The position numbers and the translations under genes were made by a program. Positions 22,298 to 34,614 of a DNA stretch of 64,000 bases are shown one piece after another; positions within the stretch are counted from its first letter, which is position 1; each line of letters opens with the position of its first letter. Under the pieces are notes generated by a model, which saw only the letters and a list, made by a program, of their open reading frames with translations, was not told the origin of the DNA and searched no databases. The stretch is from Helichrysum umbraculigerum (Eukaryota > Streptophyta > Magnoliopsida > Asterales > Asteraceae), in NCBI GenBank assembly GCA_949592205.1, contig CATIUR010000001.1, forward strand, positions 216,634,250-216,698,249. Direction: 5' to 3'.

Positions 22298-25246
22298 CAA
22301 AACCACAGCTGCAAGTTCCAAGTCATGGGTAGGATAATTAATCTCATGAGGTTTCAACTGACGTGAAGCATAGGCAATAACACGGTCTCGTTGCATCAAA
22401 ACACAACCTAAACCCGCATGTGAAGCATCACAATATACAATAAAATCCTCAGATCCGTCAGGTAAAGCTAAAACCGGAGCCTGACACAACAATTGTTTCA
22501 AAGTCTGAAAAGCCGATTCCTGTTGATCACCCCACAGAAATTTCACGTCCTTACGAGTTAATTTAGTCAAAGAACCTGCAATCTTGGAGAAATCTTTAAT
22601 AAATTTTCTGTAATAGCCTGCCAAACCCAGAAAACTCTTGATCTCTGACGGAGATTTAGGTGATTGCCAATTCATGACAGCCTCAATTTTAGATGGATCC
22701 ACTTTAACCCCATCTTCACAAATGATGTGCCCCAAAAACTGAACTTCACGAAGCCAAAATTCACATTTCGAAAACTTAGCATATAATTTCTCCTTTCTCA
22801 AGGTGTCAAGAACTAAACGCAAATGTATTTCATGATCAGATTCAGATTTAGAATAAACTAAAATATCATCAATAAATACAATGACAAATTTATCGAGAAA
22901 AGGCCGACAAACCCTATTCATCAAATACATGAAAATTGTTGGAGCGTTAGTCAACCCAAAAGGCATAACAAGAAATTCATAATGACCATAGCGAGTGCGA
23001 AAAGCTGTTTTAGGGATATCCTCCCCACAAACCCGAACTTGGTGATAACCCGATCTCAAGTCTATCTTAGAGAAAAATGAAGATCCTTGCAATTGATCAA
23101 ACAATTCATCTATTCGGGGCAAAGGATACTTATTCTTTACTGTCCTCTTATTCAATTCTCTATAATCAATACACATACGGAAAGTGCCATCTTTCTTTTT
23201 AACAAATAATACAGGAGCACCCCAAGGAGAAGAACTGGGTCTAACAAAACCCTTATCTAATAATTCCTGAATTTGATTCATCATTTCACGGATTTCGGAG
23301 GGAGCTAATCTATAAGGTGCCTTAGCTACCGGGGCAGAACCAGGAATTAACTCAATTTTATATTCTACTTCTCTAACCGGAGGTAAACCAGGCAATTCAT
23401 CAGGGAAAACATCCGAATACTCAGAAACAACTCGGACATTACAAATGGCTTTCTTTTCTAGCTTAGCATCGACAACATAGGCTAAATAAGAATCACACCC
23501 TTTAGCTAGAGATTTTCTAGCTTTCATCATAGAGATCAAAGGTATACTACCCCTCTCCCTTTCCCCTCGAGCCACGACATATGACTCGTCTGAGATTGGG
23601 ATTTTTATCAGCTTCTTATGACAATCTATATTGGCTTTATTACGACTCAACCAATCCATGCCTAACACAACATCAAATCCATGAATAGGCATCAATAGAA
23701 AAGAAACAGGGAAACTATGACCCTCAATCAAAATACTAGCTCCTGTCACCGATGTGGTAACCGAAACTAACTTTCCATCCGCTACCTCAATCTCAATTGG
23801 TTGTGAAATACAAGTAGGTGTCAATTTAAGTCTATCACAGAATACCAAGGACATAAAGGAACAATTTGCCCCTGAATCAAATAAGGCGCATGCCGGTACT
23901 GAATTTATAAGAAATGTACCAGTTATGACGTCCTCGGCTACCACAGCTTCATCCACGGTCATTCGAAAAGCCCGACCCGTTGGAGCGGGAGGATTCTTTC
24001 TTTTCTGGCCAGAAGATGACGATGACCCTCCGACCGTGCCCGATTTTTGCTTCCCTGCCTCTGGACATGCACTCGAACGATGTCCTTCCTTGCGACAATT
24101 CCAACACACTGGCTTAGGAAAAGGACAATCCTTGATGTCATGACCGAACTGACCACACTTAATACACCTAGCAGTCTGAGGTGTACAATGTCCCGTGTGC
24201 CTAGACTTGCAATTTTGGCACCAATTTGATCTATCCACTGAACCACCAATAACATTCGGTTTACGGTTATTATTATTACCTTGCCATTTCTTATTTCCCT
24301 GACCTGACGTAGATTCACCTTTGGGTTTCATTGGGGACTTGTCTTTAATCTCCAAATCATGAGCTCTAATATCGCCGTCCATAGAACGGGCCAAATCAAA
24401 AGCTTGGTTAAGATCTCCTGCAAGTCTCACAGTAGTTCGATAAGTATGGGGTAACATTCCAACAAAATGGTCAATCTTTGTCCGTTCATCCGGTACCCAT
24501 TGATGTACAAATCTCAACTTATCGGTAAACTGGGAGATAAGGTCCTCTATAGTCATACTGTCAGTCAATTGCATATCCAAGAATTCACGCCTAATGCGAG
24601 TCATGTCATACCCGGAGCAATACTTCTTACAAACCGCGTTATGGAAATCGGACCATGTAATGGAAGCTTTTTGCTGAGGTGTTAAATGAGATGTGATAGA
24701 ATCCCACCATCCCATTGCCGGACCCTTTAAAAGTTGCACTGCATAAGTTACCTTGTTCTCATCCTCACATCGGCAAACCTCAAATTTTCTTTCGACATCC
24801 CTTAACCAATCCATGGTCACAGAAGGATTTGTACTCCCAAAGAAATCGGAAGGTCCACTAGACTTAAAGGTCTTAAATGAACATAATTTTTGCTGAGGTG
24901 GAAGAGGAAATACCGGAAACTGATATCCAGAAGGTCCTGAAGAAGAAAAAGGAGCTGATGTCTGGTAGTAAGTAGGCGGTGGCATAGAAAACTGTGATGT
25001 CACTAACGGAGGTGTAATCGTACTAACCGCCGGAATCTGTCGGGATGTTCTAGCTTGTTGTTCATATAATTCCTTATATTTGTTTAACTCATCCTCCAAA
25101 TACAAAGTGTACTCATCACGGCTCAATTCACTTGCAGGGAGTGTAGTATTAGTCTGACCTTGGCTTTGAGACTGAATTTCTGAAGGAGAGTCTCTCGCTC
25201 CAGAAGCATTGATCGGGGTACTGGTCGGAGCGTTACTTTCTGCCAT
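22292..25246 (-). CDS. RT-A gag-pol, proximal part: gag, protease, reverse transcriptase, RNase H start
   Basis: The open frame extends to 25273, but the likely start is the Met at 25246 (MAESNAPTS), about 160 bases after the PBS. Residue numbers here count from 25273. The gag capsid domain is about 150-300. Zinc knuckles are CIKCGQFGHDIKDC (370-383) and CWNCRKEGHRSSAC (390-403), with a third CxxC..H..C motif at 352. The aspartic protease has FDSGAN with Asp466. RT runs about 640-850 with D738 (KIDLRSGYHQ) and FIDD at 800-803. RNase H starts at about 940 with D949 (YCDAS). Translation stops at 22292 because an A-run on the + strand (22299-22302) is one base short, a deletion that shifts frame within the conserved AVVFALK segment. 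Gag and pol share one frame, as is usual for this clade. Confidence 0.93.
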   Translation of the reverse strand: MAESNAPTSTPINASGARDSPSEIQSQSQGQTNTTLPASELSRDEYTLYLEDELNKYKELYEQQARTSRQIPAVSTITPPLVTSQFSMPPPTYYQTSAPFSSSGPSGYQFPVFPLPPQQKLCSFKTFKSSGPSDFFGSTNPSVTMDWLRDVERKFEVCRCEDENKVTYAVQLLKGPAMGWWDSITSHLTPQQKASITWSDFHNAVCKKYCSGYDMTRIRREFLDMQLTDSMTIEDLISQFTDKLRFVHQWVPDERTKIDHFVGMLPHTYRTTVRLAGDLNQAFDLARSMDGDIRAHDLEIKDKSPMKPKGESTSGQGNKKWQGNNNNRKPNVIGGSVDRSNWCQNCKSRHTGHCTPQTARCIKCGQFGHDIKDCPFPKPVCWNCRKEGHRSSACPEAGKQKSGTVGGSSSSSGQKRKNPPAPTGRAFRMTVDEAVVAEDVITGTFLINSVPACALFDSGANCSFMSLVFCDRLKLTPTCISQPIEIEVADGKLVSVTTSVTGASILIEGHSFPVSFLLMPIHGFDVVLGMDWLSRNKANIDCHKKLIKIPISDESYVVARGERERGSIPLISMMKARKSLAKGCDSYLAYVVDAKLEKKAICNVRVVSEYSDVFPDELPGLPPVREVEYKIELIPGSAPVAKAPYRLAPSEIREMMNQIQELLDKGFVRPSSSPWGAPVLFVKKKDGTFRMCIDYRELNKRTVKNKYPLPRIDELFDQLQGSSFFSKIDLRSGYHQVRVCGEDIPKTAFRTRYGHYEFLVMPFGLTNAPTIFMYLMNRVCRPFLDKFVIVFIDDILVYSKSESDHEIHLRLVLDTLRKEKLYAKFSKCEFWLREVQFLGHIICEDGVKVDPSKIEAVMNWQSPKSPSEIKSFLGLAGYYRKFIKDFSKIAGSLTKLTRKDVKFLWGDQQESAFQTLKQLLCQAPVLALPDGSEDFIVYCDASHAGLGCVLMQRDRVIAYASRQLKPHEINYPTHDLELAAVVLP

Positions 25247-25410
25247 ATCCTGTATCACCACAACATATCTCATAACCCGTTAATTGTTAGTACTTAGCAA
25301 TACTAACCAAATCATATTCACTAACTCAATCCCCTTCCCAGGAATGTTTGACTAACACAAATAGATTTGGGATTGAACAATTAACCCATGTTCAATTCGC
25401 CCAAATCATT

Positions 25411-25422
25411 GCTCTGATACCA
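25411..25422 (-). other. RT-A primer binding site (initiator Met tRNA)
   Basis: On the - strand TGGTATCAGAGC lies a few bases after the 5' LTR end. It is the complement of the 3' end of plant initiator-methionine tRNA, the standard primer of most plant Ty3/gypsy elements. Confidence 0.93.
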
Positions 25423-25425
25423 ATT

Positions 25426-27492
25426 TATAACACCCTTCTCGAAAATACAAGGATATTTTTTTTTTTTTAAAAGGAAGCGCAAGATTTAGATACAAACCAT
25501 TGGATTGCATATTTACATTTCAAAATGGCAATCCAATTACATACAGTCTTTAAACTAGATTATCCTAGACATTACATACGATAAGTTTAGTGTTATAGAA
25601 ATCCACATCATAATGTCATAGCATTAACAAAGTTAACAAAACAGAGTGAGCTTGTCAAACATTCCATTCCTATAGTACTTCTTGCCCACCCACATACCAA
25701 AGTAAACCTGCAAGAAGTAATGAGGGGTTAGCACGAAGCTAAGTGAATAAATCTCAAACTATCACCTAACTTAGCTTAACAAATGAATACAGCAAAGCAT
25801 AGCAACAGTTAAATCATGAAGGATCGGTGGTCCTTGGAGTACCCTCATGCCGCGGTGGTTCCCCAAGTAACACTTAAAACCAACTGAAGGCCAAATCAGT
25901 GGCTAAACCGATAGCCTGGTACTATTACTACTTACAACATAATTTCAGTGAACAACACATATACAAAGCACTTATGATGTCCAAAGTAATAGTACTCAAA
26001 CCCAACACACGTTGACCCCCGACATTCATATAGTCCACAACCATCAAGGAAATCAAGGACACCAATAATTAAGCTAAATATAACCATCATGGCAAAATAT
26101 TAACTTAACAATGAAAACAGTAAATTCACATTTACCCGTTGTAACCATATTGTTACAACCAAATTAGACTGAAAGTCCAAGATCCACACACCCTTACTGA
26201 CAATGTCACCCCTCAGAGATCTAGTCTCACTGAGTCTTCGCTTTATCTGAAAATACAACTAACCCGAATTAGTCTCAAATTCAAGTTCACTATGATATAA
26301 TCATGTATATAGTGTCAGATAAGAATATCTACTATACAATGCGATTAACACGAATGCACAAGTCACAAGTTATCAAATTCGTCATTTTACAACATGCAAA
26401 CGCGATCCGGGTGAGAGTAAGCTGGATCGCGTTCCCATGTACAAAAGTTCTGTTACCGTTTTTCACTATCAAACGCGATCCGGGCAAGGTGGCTGGATCG
26501 CGTTCACAAGAACAAAATCCTAGTGACTCAGCTTTTCACTGACCAACGCGATCCGGTCGAGGTGATCTGGATCGCGTTCCAAGGAACAATTCGTGCTGTA
26601 ACAATTAACACATAACAACGCGATCCTGGTGACTAGTCCGGATCGCGTTCGACACCTTTTCAGCAACAATACCCAGATCAGCAAGCATTTATACACGAAT
26701 CCAAAACACCAAAAATCACAAATTCAGTTGTAATACATGATTTTAACACGAAAATGACCTATACTAACATGTATAAACATATAACAACAACAAATAGCAA
26801 TATCTAACACCAAGATTCATACATGCATCATGTGTTCATCCTAATTTCAACCAAAACCCAATTCATTCAAATTCATATATGAACACATAATTGATTAATC
26901 TTAAATGGACATGAAATCAGTTTATAATCAATACATAAACACATTCAAACATAGATTAACTCAAATTCGTCATCAATTTAACTTAATTTAACATTTCAAC
27001 TAGAACATGTAAATGGGTATTCTTACTTACAATATTTAGATGATGAAGATGATGATACAATGAAGAGGAAGAACACAAGGAAATCAAAATCACACTCTTA
27101 ACTTGATGAAATCAGATTGTGGTTATTTGATTTTGAGAAAGTGTGTTCTTGAGGTGTAAGCAAAAGTCAGGAACAAAAATGGTGTTCTGTCAAAATGAAT
27201 AAACAGGTGTCGACCTGATCTTTATGACTCATAAATTTGGGTATAAATTATACCCGTCCTAAATCTATTGTCTGGAACCTAAAAATCATTTGCGAGAAAT
27301 AAGTTTTTATTATACCGTCAGCTAAATAAATTTAAAACATGTAATAATTCATTTATCACAATAAGCCAATTGACCAATTGACCTATTAATTTAGCTATCA
27401 AAATACACCAAGTATTTAAAAATACAATTTAAATATCAATTAAATTAAGGGAAATACCGTATTTCAACTAGGCCAATTTTGAGGATGTTACA
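25426..27492 (-). repeat. RT-A 5' LTR (right copy)
   Basis: This 2,067-bp copy is nearly identical to 18511-20576. It would carry the element's promoter, transcribed leftward. It includes the same hairpin array at 26399-26649. Differences seen by eye include C/A at about 26188, T/G near 27169 and C/A near 27233. Confidence 0.95.
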
Positions 27493-27497
27493 GTAAG

Positions 27498-29219
27498 CAT
27501 ACACCAATAATGACTATGGTGTATTGTAGAAAATGTCTACGGTAAGACATTTTTTTGCATTTGATTTTCCACTTTTAGATAAAATTATATCTGTAAAGCA
27601 GCAATTATGAAGACAGGCAAATGGGTTTTCATATTTAAAAGGTGATACTAATCAACTGAATGAAGTTGAACCTTGAATTTTAAAATCCATCAATGTCTAA
27701 GTTAGAAGCTAGAATCTTTAATTTCGAAAGTGACCCATAGATTATAATATTATATTGCAAAAGCATAATACAAATTTAAGGGCATGGTGATATTACTATC
27801 AAAAAGAATTTCTCACCGTGAGCATTATTCATTGACAATTCAACCACACACTTTTTCTTCATGAGGCCCATTCTCTGCACATGAAATACGTAAACATCTT
27901 TAGAAGAGATAATGATTTGACTTTTAAAATAAAAGCAAAAGTCGTTGCGATTAAGTTTAAGATAATATACAAGTAATTACCATATTTAAACCGAAGAAGT
28001 TCAAACTCATCCCACAATACAAAATTAGCCAGGCTGTACTTTACGAATGGGTCACCGGTGTATGTACCAACAATTAGCCAAGTCAAATTATGGTTCTTAA
28101 TTAACAGATATACACCAATGTAACTATGATAGCTAATGTCAAAATGATAATTAATTGCTAAAACCCTTAGGACTTGCAACCACATTCATCATTTGTTTAA
28201 ATATACTTTAATATGCAAGATTACACGGTGGTAAACATCAAGTGTGGACCTAATTCTACATAAACAATTTCAAAACTCTGATTACAGCCACTAACAGTGG
28301 ATATAGAATTAAGCAAGTGAAAGGTACTCAGGATGCCAACCAAATCTCGAAAATCACCACCGGAAAGAACATATACAGAAACGCATTTACGGAATAAAGA
28401 AACTATCATAATTAATCCGATAAATCGAAAATTAGCAAACTCACATACCTTGATTTGATGATGACGAACAACATCATATGCGGTTACTGATCTTACCCAC
28501 AGACCTCCAAGTTAACAACAAACATACCAGGAAACGAATTTACGATTTACCCAAGAACATGGTGAATTAATCAGATGCGGGGAATCCAATCATTTCAGTC
28601 GATGGTGTTAATCTCGATTTATCGTCGCAATAATCATTGCTATCGTCGTTCTCTGGTACCGTGATTTCGTCAGGTTTTAGGTTTTAGGGTTTTACTTGTT
28701 ACAGATCCGGTCAGGTTTTCGAATCCATTCTTTGTCTAGGAAATCATATTTCACAGATGGAATCATTCTATCATTTCGCTTCATCTTATTGACTTTCGAT
28801 TGATCAAAATTCATCTTCATTATGTGATTGTAATCTTGTTGAATCCTGTTTTCGAATTCTTGAAAGGTGCACTAGTTGTGCGCTGGCTAGGGTTTTGGTT
28901 GTGGCGATTTGAGGAGTGATTTTGAAGAATTTCGCATATGGTTATGTCGATGGTGGCATGTGTGATTTCTCCAGCTCTGCGATTAAAGCCCCCAAACCAG
29001 TTCGATTTTTTAGGTTGTAGGTCGACATAACCCATCAGACATATGAAGGTGTTTAATTTTGAATTAGGGGTAATCAGGGGTAAATAAGTAATTTATAACA
29101 CAATTATTGAGCCTAATGACATCATTATGTTATCTAAGGGTGAGTTAGTGTAGGATTATCTTGTAATGAAGGCTGGGATTTCTTTCACAGGTTTTCTTAT
29201 ATATATATATATAGAGAGA
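27498..29219 (-). other. Right arm of the SFH-bearing Helitron-like element
   Basis: No gene can be named here. A - strand frame at about 28060-27985 reads GDPFVKYSLANFVLWDEFEL and ends at a GTAATT donor, so it may be an exon of a captured gene. The last 180 bases (about 29040-29219) resemble the terminal repeat at 44119-44328 and 47389-47601 in the shared strings CCTAATGACATCATTA and TTTTCTTATATATATATA. These are therefore related Helitron 5' ends. Confidence 0.45.
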
Positions 29220-32200
29220 TTATAGATATTGAAACCTTTGTAAGCATATCTGGCATAATTTTGTGGTCAAAAGGTGTTCCATGTCAACCTAAAACAACCC
29301 ATTTTGACCCATACAAAAAATTATTGTCTTTGACCAAAACGCTTCCTGACCGGCCCATTTTACCATTCTAAGCAATAGCAACATCCAATAATGACTTGTT
29401 CTGGGTACACAAGAAAAAAAACACGCATACCCTTGTCATGACGATAGCCATTTCCATGTGAAGTGGATGCTTCATCTTGATGACTCCAATCTCCACCATT
29501 TTCCTTTATTAATTATGAACCCCTCAGGCCTCAGGTGCTCTCTCAAACACCCGCAAACATAGAAAATCCACCTGGGATTTTTTTTTAAACATAAGATAAG
29601 TTTAAAAGCATGTTTTATCATATCCAAAATCGGTATCTTCATTTTTACTTGTTTGCCTAAACCGACCCGCCTGCCTATTTAGCCAACTATAATTGGAAAA
29701 CAAGCCACCTTTTATGACAGTTGAAATACCATTATAATTTGTATCAGACATCGAAACTCAAACCTTGATCCATGATTCACATAGGTCTATGTAAACCCAT
29801 TTGTTAAATTATATTTGCAAAGTCATCAAATAGTGTTTGTCAAATAAAGATACTGATTTTGTAAAGACCAGCCGGGGAATAGAATATTAATTTTTTTTAT
29901 AACTAACAAATGATACGGAGTATTAAGTTTGATTTTACTTTTCAAACTGAGTTTTCAGTTTCAGCAAGCACAAAGAAGGTAAAATATGGTTTGAAACATG
30001 ACAACAATTAAATGAAATTAAAGATGCAAGTACAATGCATCTATGACTGCGAGTATACAAATCTTGACTACATGATGCTGCTACCATTGGAAGCAAAACA
30101 TCAATAAACTTATCCTTGTAATCAAGACTCTTTTCAACCGAGCAGTCAATAATCGCGATCATTTTCTCTTAACATACAATAATGTAATTAGGTACACTTT
30201 GAAGGTGACTGCCAAGACAAATTGCATGGAATGACCTTGGAAATGCAAAACCGTATCAAGTACTTCCAATGTTCGACCTTCTTTTTAGAAAACGAGGATG
30301 ATTCCTGAAATAGTTGTAGACTGTAAACCGACAAAGACACATAGGTACAGAAGATATTAGAGGTATGTAGAAGATATTAAAGGGATTGATTCTGAAACCA
30401 ATGACGATCAGATGTGCACATAATGAATTTGTATGGAAGTCTTCAATCCAAGTTCCATTCAAGCAGATTAAAAGGACAGAAAAGTATAACCTGTCAGATA
30501 TATGTCATTGTCAACATGTTCGTCAACCATGTCAAATGTGACGAATTCAAACACGAAGCGAGGGAATAAATATAGATGAATAGGAGAACGCTTTACTAAT
30601 GTCCCCTAAATGAGATGAGGAAAGCACGTTTGAGACGATATAAACTGCTATATGGTAAAAGTGTAAAACCTGGAATCTAAAACTCATAAACATAACCCTC
30701 ATCAATATAGTCCGCTGTGGCTGCCAAAAAGGCAGGAATCAGCATGAAGTGAAGCTCCATGACAGTAAAAAGGAATCAAATTAGGTGGCAAAATGGGCGG
30801 GCGGGTTGGATTCTGTAAGTAACATAAAAAGTGATGTTCCCATGACCCGAACAGTCGTACCTTTTATCCAACCCAAAACTGACTCAATTAGAATCACTAA
30901 CAGTGGCAAAATGAGCGGGTCGGATGATGAATATCTTAGATTCAAGTCGAGTTGGATCAGATGAGGTTGATCAAGCCACACTCTCTAATAATCTGCTTAG
31001 TTAAAAGGGCCAAACTGTTCAACTCTGGTTGTTGTGTTGGATTTAACTAAAGTATATTTGGTATTCTAAAATACTTGACCATTTGGGTAATGGGTACCAT
31101 GTATCTGAAATACTCACGAAGTTCAAAATAAGTTATTCATGTGTACTTATAATGGAATACAACCATGTAGGGCTATTTGTTCTCTAGGCTATTTGTACTT
31201 ATAATGGAATACAACGATGTTCAAAATAGGCACCATTTCTCAGTCTCAACAACATATTGATCCCTAATACTACTACATCATATGAAATAATAGATTGGAT
31301 GGTGCAAGGCAGTAAGGAAAATGTACCTTGAGGTGAGGTCTGTCCTTTCCTTTTTCCCAAAATTTTTGACTTAATAGTTGTACTTCATTGCTTTGTTACG
31401 TACCATGTGAGTTGAACCTGTCATACATTTATATATTAAGTGTTCGAGGACATACATACATTTAAGTGAGGAACACAAAGCATAAACATAAGAATGGGAA
31501 ATTTAGACCATTAAAACACATTTACTTATTTACTTATGTATGGCTCAATATATGTGGTGTTTTATCTCACTAATCATAAGATCTAATTATTTCATAAAAA
31601 TATATTAAAGAGGTTTTATTCACTTATAATACACAATTGGGTACTGTGGACCAATTGACCCGTAATAGATACAATTACATCATAAACTCCAAAGTTAGCA
31701 TATAAAACTACTTTCATATGAATGCATATAATGATAAACATACATGTTATTCTCATAACATGTACAGAATCTCTGAAACATTCTCACTATATCAACCTTT
31801 GATTTCTCTAACTCAATACATAGAAAACAAACCAATATCAGATTTTCAAAAACAGTCCTCACCAATTAAATCTAAACAATGTCGATTACGATTCCTTGCA
31901 GTCTAAGCATGGAAAGATTTTTGATGGAGTAAACTCTACTGATAGAATAATCGATTTAAATTTCTACAACCCCATACATAAGGCGGTGAATAAATGACTA
32001 AAACACTACATCCATTATCCACATACATGCTATATTCTGTACACCAAACCAATCAAATATACCAAACATGAATTTTTTCTTTCTTTGCCGAATGATTCAT
32101 CAAAATAATTACTCATTTCAAGATGAACCCATCTTAACCTGTTAACCACTGCTAGACCCCATCTAATTCTCATCACCAATATTATTACTATTTGGATCAC

Positions 32201-32250
32201 TTGTTTTAAAATAGTACTAAAGATTGAATTTAATAATGGTTTAGTATAGT
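29220..32250. other. Segment left of the myosin fragment, no recognised gene
   Basis: This 3-kb stretch belongs to the myosin-bearing Helitron-like segment or its flank. Two short GC-richer blocks (30784-30815 and 30903-30925) share GTGGCAAAATG.GCGGG, a motif common at ends of plant hAT-type miniature elements, but I could not pair it with a matching end and 8-bp duplication. Short - strand frames near 30160 and 30460 are not recognised. Confidence 0.35.
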
Positions 32251-32255
32251 TAAGC

Positions 32256-32980
32256 CTACATTGGCTTTGAGAAAGATATAATACTTACTTTGAAGCGAGA
32301 ACCAATTGATGAGAACTTGGATGACTTGGTTGCATCCTCCCGCGGTGGAGGAAAAAGCCCTGCTACAAAAGCGCACTTGGAAGTACTCAACAAATCTTGA
32401 TGTTCAGGAACTATATAATCCTTTTTTTTATCTAGGAATTGATGAGACTGATAGTGAACCTGAATATTGATACAGAACACATGCTTTTGGCCTGGATACT
32501 AATTAGCAGCATTCTTGCCCAAAAGATAATAGAAGTTTACATTACCTCCCCAGCATAATGAGCAATGATAAAATCAGAGCGTGCCAATTTTGGTTGTAGA
32601 AATCGTCGGTGCGTTTTAAATGTCCGATAGAGCTTCCGTGAGAATGTATCAGGAGTCGTCGAGTCGATTTCGGAAACATACTGGAAAAGATATTAGTCAA
32701 TCATGAGATACAAAAAAATTATTCAGTATGACATGCTTCAAATACAATCATAATGTGTGCACTTAGAACGTCCTATAATTAATAGAAAACACACATGGCC
32801 ACGCAAAAGTAATATCAATTATGTATGCCTAAAGAATCTTGAAAGTAAATGCAAATAAATATGAATATATACACGTATGGATGATGCCTCAAATGTGCTT
32901 GTGTGTGTGAATGGCGTAATGTAATGCTGCTTACCAGGCTCGATCAAGAAGAGCAATGATCCCACCGGTCTTCTGCAAGT
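32256..32980 (-). pseudogene. Myosin XI motor-domain gene fragment (captured)
   Basis: Three exons on the - strand match, in order, the motor head of a plant class XI myosin, the actin-based motor for organelle movement. Exon a (about 32975-32935) reads KTGGIIALLDRA. Exon b (about 32690-32548) reads TPDTFSRKLYRTFKTHRRFL then QPKLARSDFIIAHYAGE. Exon c (about 32450-32290) reads QFLDKKKDYIVPEHQDLLST and SKCAFVAGLFPPPREDATKS then SKFSSIGSRFK. This covers the region from the relay/lower-50K segment through loop 2. The ATP-binding P-loop, the converter, the IQ motifs and the cargo tail are not present. Exon a has W where the family reads C-M, and exon c begins poorly. It cannot encode a motor. Introns are kept, as in the SFH and ACX fragments. 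Confidence 0.85.
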
Positions 32981-33435
32981 AGAATACAAACATTAGTCTG
33001 ATGCACCATCTCTATATTTTTGCAATGTGCAAATAATGGATAAAAAAATATAAAAAAGGGCCTAGCAAAAAAAAATTCGTCTGATATTAGTCGTATGTCC
33101 AAGTACTGTTAATAGTGTTTGAGGCATTTCATCAAACACCTTGTGTTCATATCAAAACTATACTAAACCTTATGAAATTATACTATAACAATAGCAATTT
33201 GTCACCCAATCAAACACCACTTGACTTCCGTGTATACCACCATCACTATTACCAAATGACTTACATAGGATTTGCACCTAATTGTTGTAACTCATAATTA
33301 ATCATATCGATTGGAAATAATCAAGGGTTACCTTCGGTTGGTGATGAACAACAACACCGGACGTCCAGTCGAGAAGTCGTGCGCAATACAATATGGGCAG
33401 TAGCAATTGATTGAGTTGGAGGAGATGGTGGTACG
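32981..33435. other. Segment between the myosin fragment and RT-B, nothing recognised
   Basis: I see no exon, repeat array or terminus. It ends with the RT-B target duplication GTACG (33431-33435). If RT-B is removed, this joins to 44059 onward, the 5' arm of the myosin-bearing Helitron-like segment. Confidence 0.4.
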
Positions 33436-34614
33436 TGTAACACCCCCAAATTTAGTGAATTGCGGAAGCATACTTGGGTGTTACTAATCAATATACAAAG
33501 CACAAGATATACAGCAAACGACCTCTAAATGAGACGTTTTGTAAAATAGTTACATTCCATAAATTAATCGTTTGAAAACATATAGTTTTCTTTACAAAAA
33601 TATGTAAGCCTAGAGTCCGCGTATGTGGCGGGAGATTCTATTACATAACCATAGCTACAAAAGATAATGCCAAAGAATCTCCGTTAAATACAGTTTGGAA
33701 ATCATGCGACTCTAGCTAGTGATCCTGGAGTGATCCTACTCCGTAAGTGTACCTGAGAATACATGCTAAAAATGGTCAACCAAAAGGTTGGTGAATCTCA
33801 CAGGTTTATCAGTAAATAATCAGTTTGAACACAAGATTTCATCAGTAGTGCCCGCAGGCGTATATCAAGTATTTGCAAATCCAGCAAAAGTAAAGTAATT
33901 AAGTTATACCGTTGCCATGAGGCTCATAATCGAAGCTTAACCCGTAAATAATCAGTTGCTCCCGTGACATGCTCGTAATTGAGCAAGCATAAGTAACGAA
34001 ATAATAGTCGCCCGTTTATACAGAACGGTTCGTGGTAGCGCTACTACCCCGGGCGGGGAGGGTCATTTCCCTAATGGATCCATTAACTAGTGTTCGCGCT
34101 TAAGTCCATAACTAACGATATATGATGGAGAGACTTCTGTAAGTAGTAAACAACTCATGCAATTCCGTTTGGTATAGTAAACAGTTTTAGTACTTGTGTT
34201 CAAGAAAAGCAAGCAATGTATCTCACCCCGTATATAAACAGTAAAAGTGGGACTGTAAGACTCACCTGAGCCTAGTAGTAAGCAGTTGAAAACTGTAAGT
34301 AGCGTGTAGGTTCTCCGAACCCGTAACCTTTAAATGCCTAAACATGTAAGGTTAAGTAAGTAGATGTCTCGCAAGACCATCTAGGCTAGTTGTCCATACA
34401 ACCCGTTGTCCAAATGTTGGTTCGTTATCGTTTGTAATAAAGTGTTCGGCCCGTTGGTGATTCGTTATGATTAAAGTTTTATCACTTATAACGCGATTTA
34501 GAGTGATTGCACTTGAAAAGTATGTTCTATTATGTTCGATAATTCGTATTGTATAAGTATTTGAAATTGTACAAGTTTGACACTTGGTGAGAAATGTGCT
34601 TATGGAATCTAAGT

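Larger units (their letters stand above)
18511..27492 (-). mobile_element. RT-A: Ty3/gypsy (Tekay/Del-like chromovirus type) LTR retrotransposon
   Basis: This is a complete 8,982-bp element in - orientation. It is flanked by a perfect 5-bp target duplication GTAAG (18506-18510 and 27493-27497). The two LTRs differ by about seven substitutions and one base in a T run. Internal order on the - strand is PBS, gag, protease, RT, RNase H, integrase, chromodomain-like tail, polypurine tract. The gene order and integrase-tail motif fit the Tekay/Del group of plant chromoviruses. It is inserted in the SFH-bearing Helitron-like segment and is therefore younger than it. Coding is broken by one single-base deletion near 22299. 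Confidence 0.95.
13092..29219 (-). mobile_element. Helitron-like element (- strand) with captured SFH gene and a nested Ty3/gypsy element
   Basis: The 5' end on the - strand is TCTCTCTATATATATATATA starting at 29219 after an A, the usual TC start. The left end has a hairpin (CCTGCAAATTTTGCGGG on the - strand, about 13100-13116) followed by TTATATAG. The canonical CTAG is changed to ATAG and the next base is not T, so this terminus is imperfect. The true 3' end could instead be 12378. Between the ends lie decayed exons of a Sec14-like SFH gene in - orientation, a 688-bp tandem duplication and the 9-kb retrotransposon RT-A. From 13120 to 14580 I see no exon I can name. Confidence 0.45.

Noticed and set aside
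23754..24318. Several open frames on both strands over the RT-A gag region
   Set aside because: They are shadows of the gag-pol frame. Codon patterns and motifs exist only in the - strand frame starting at 25246.
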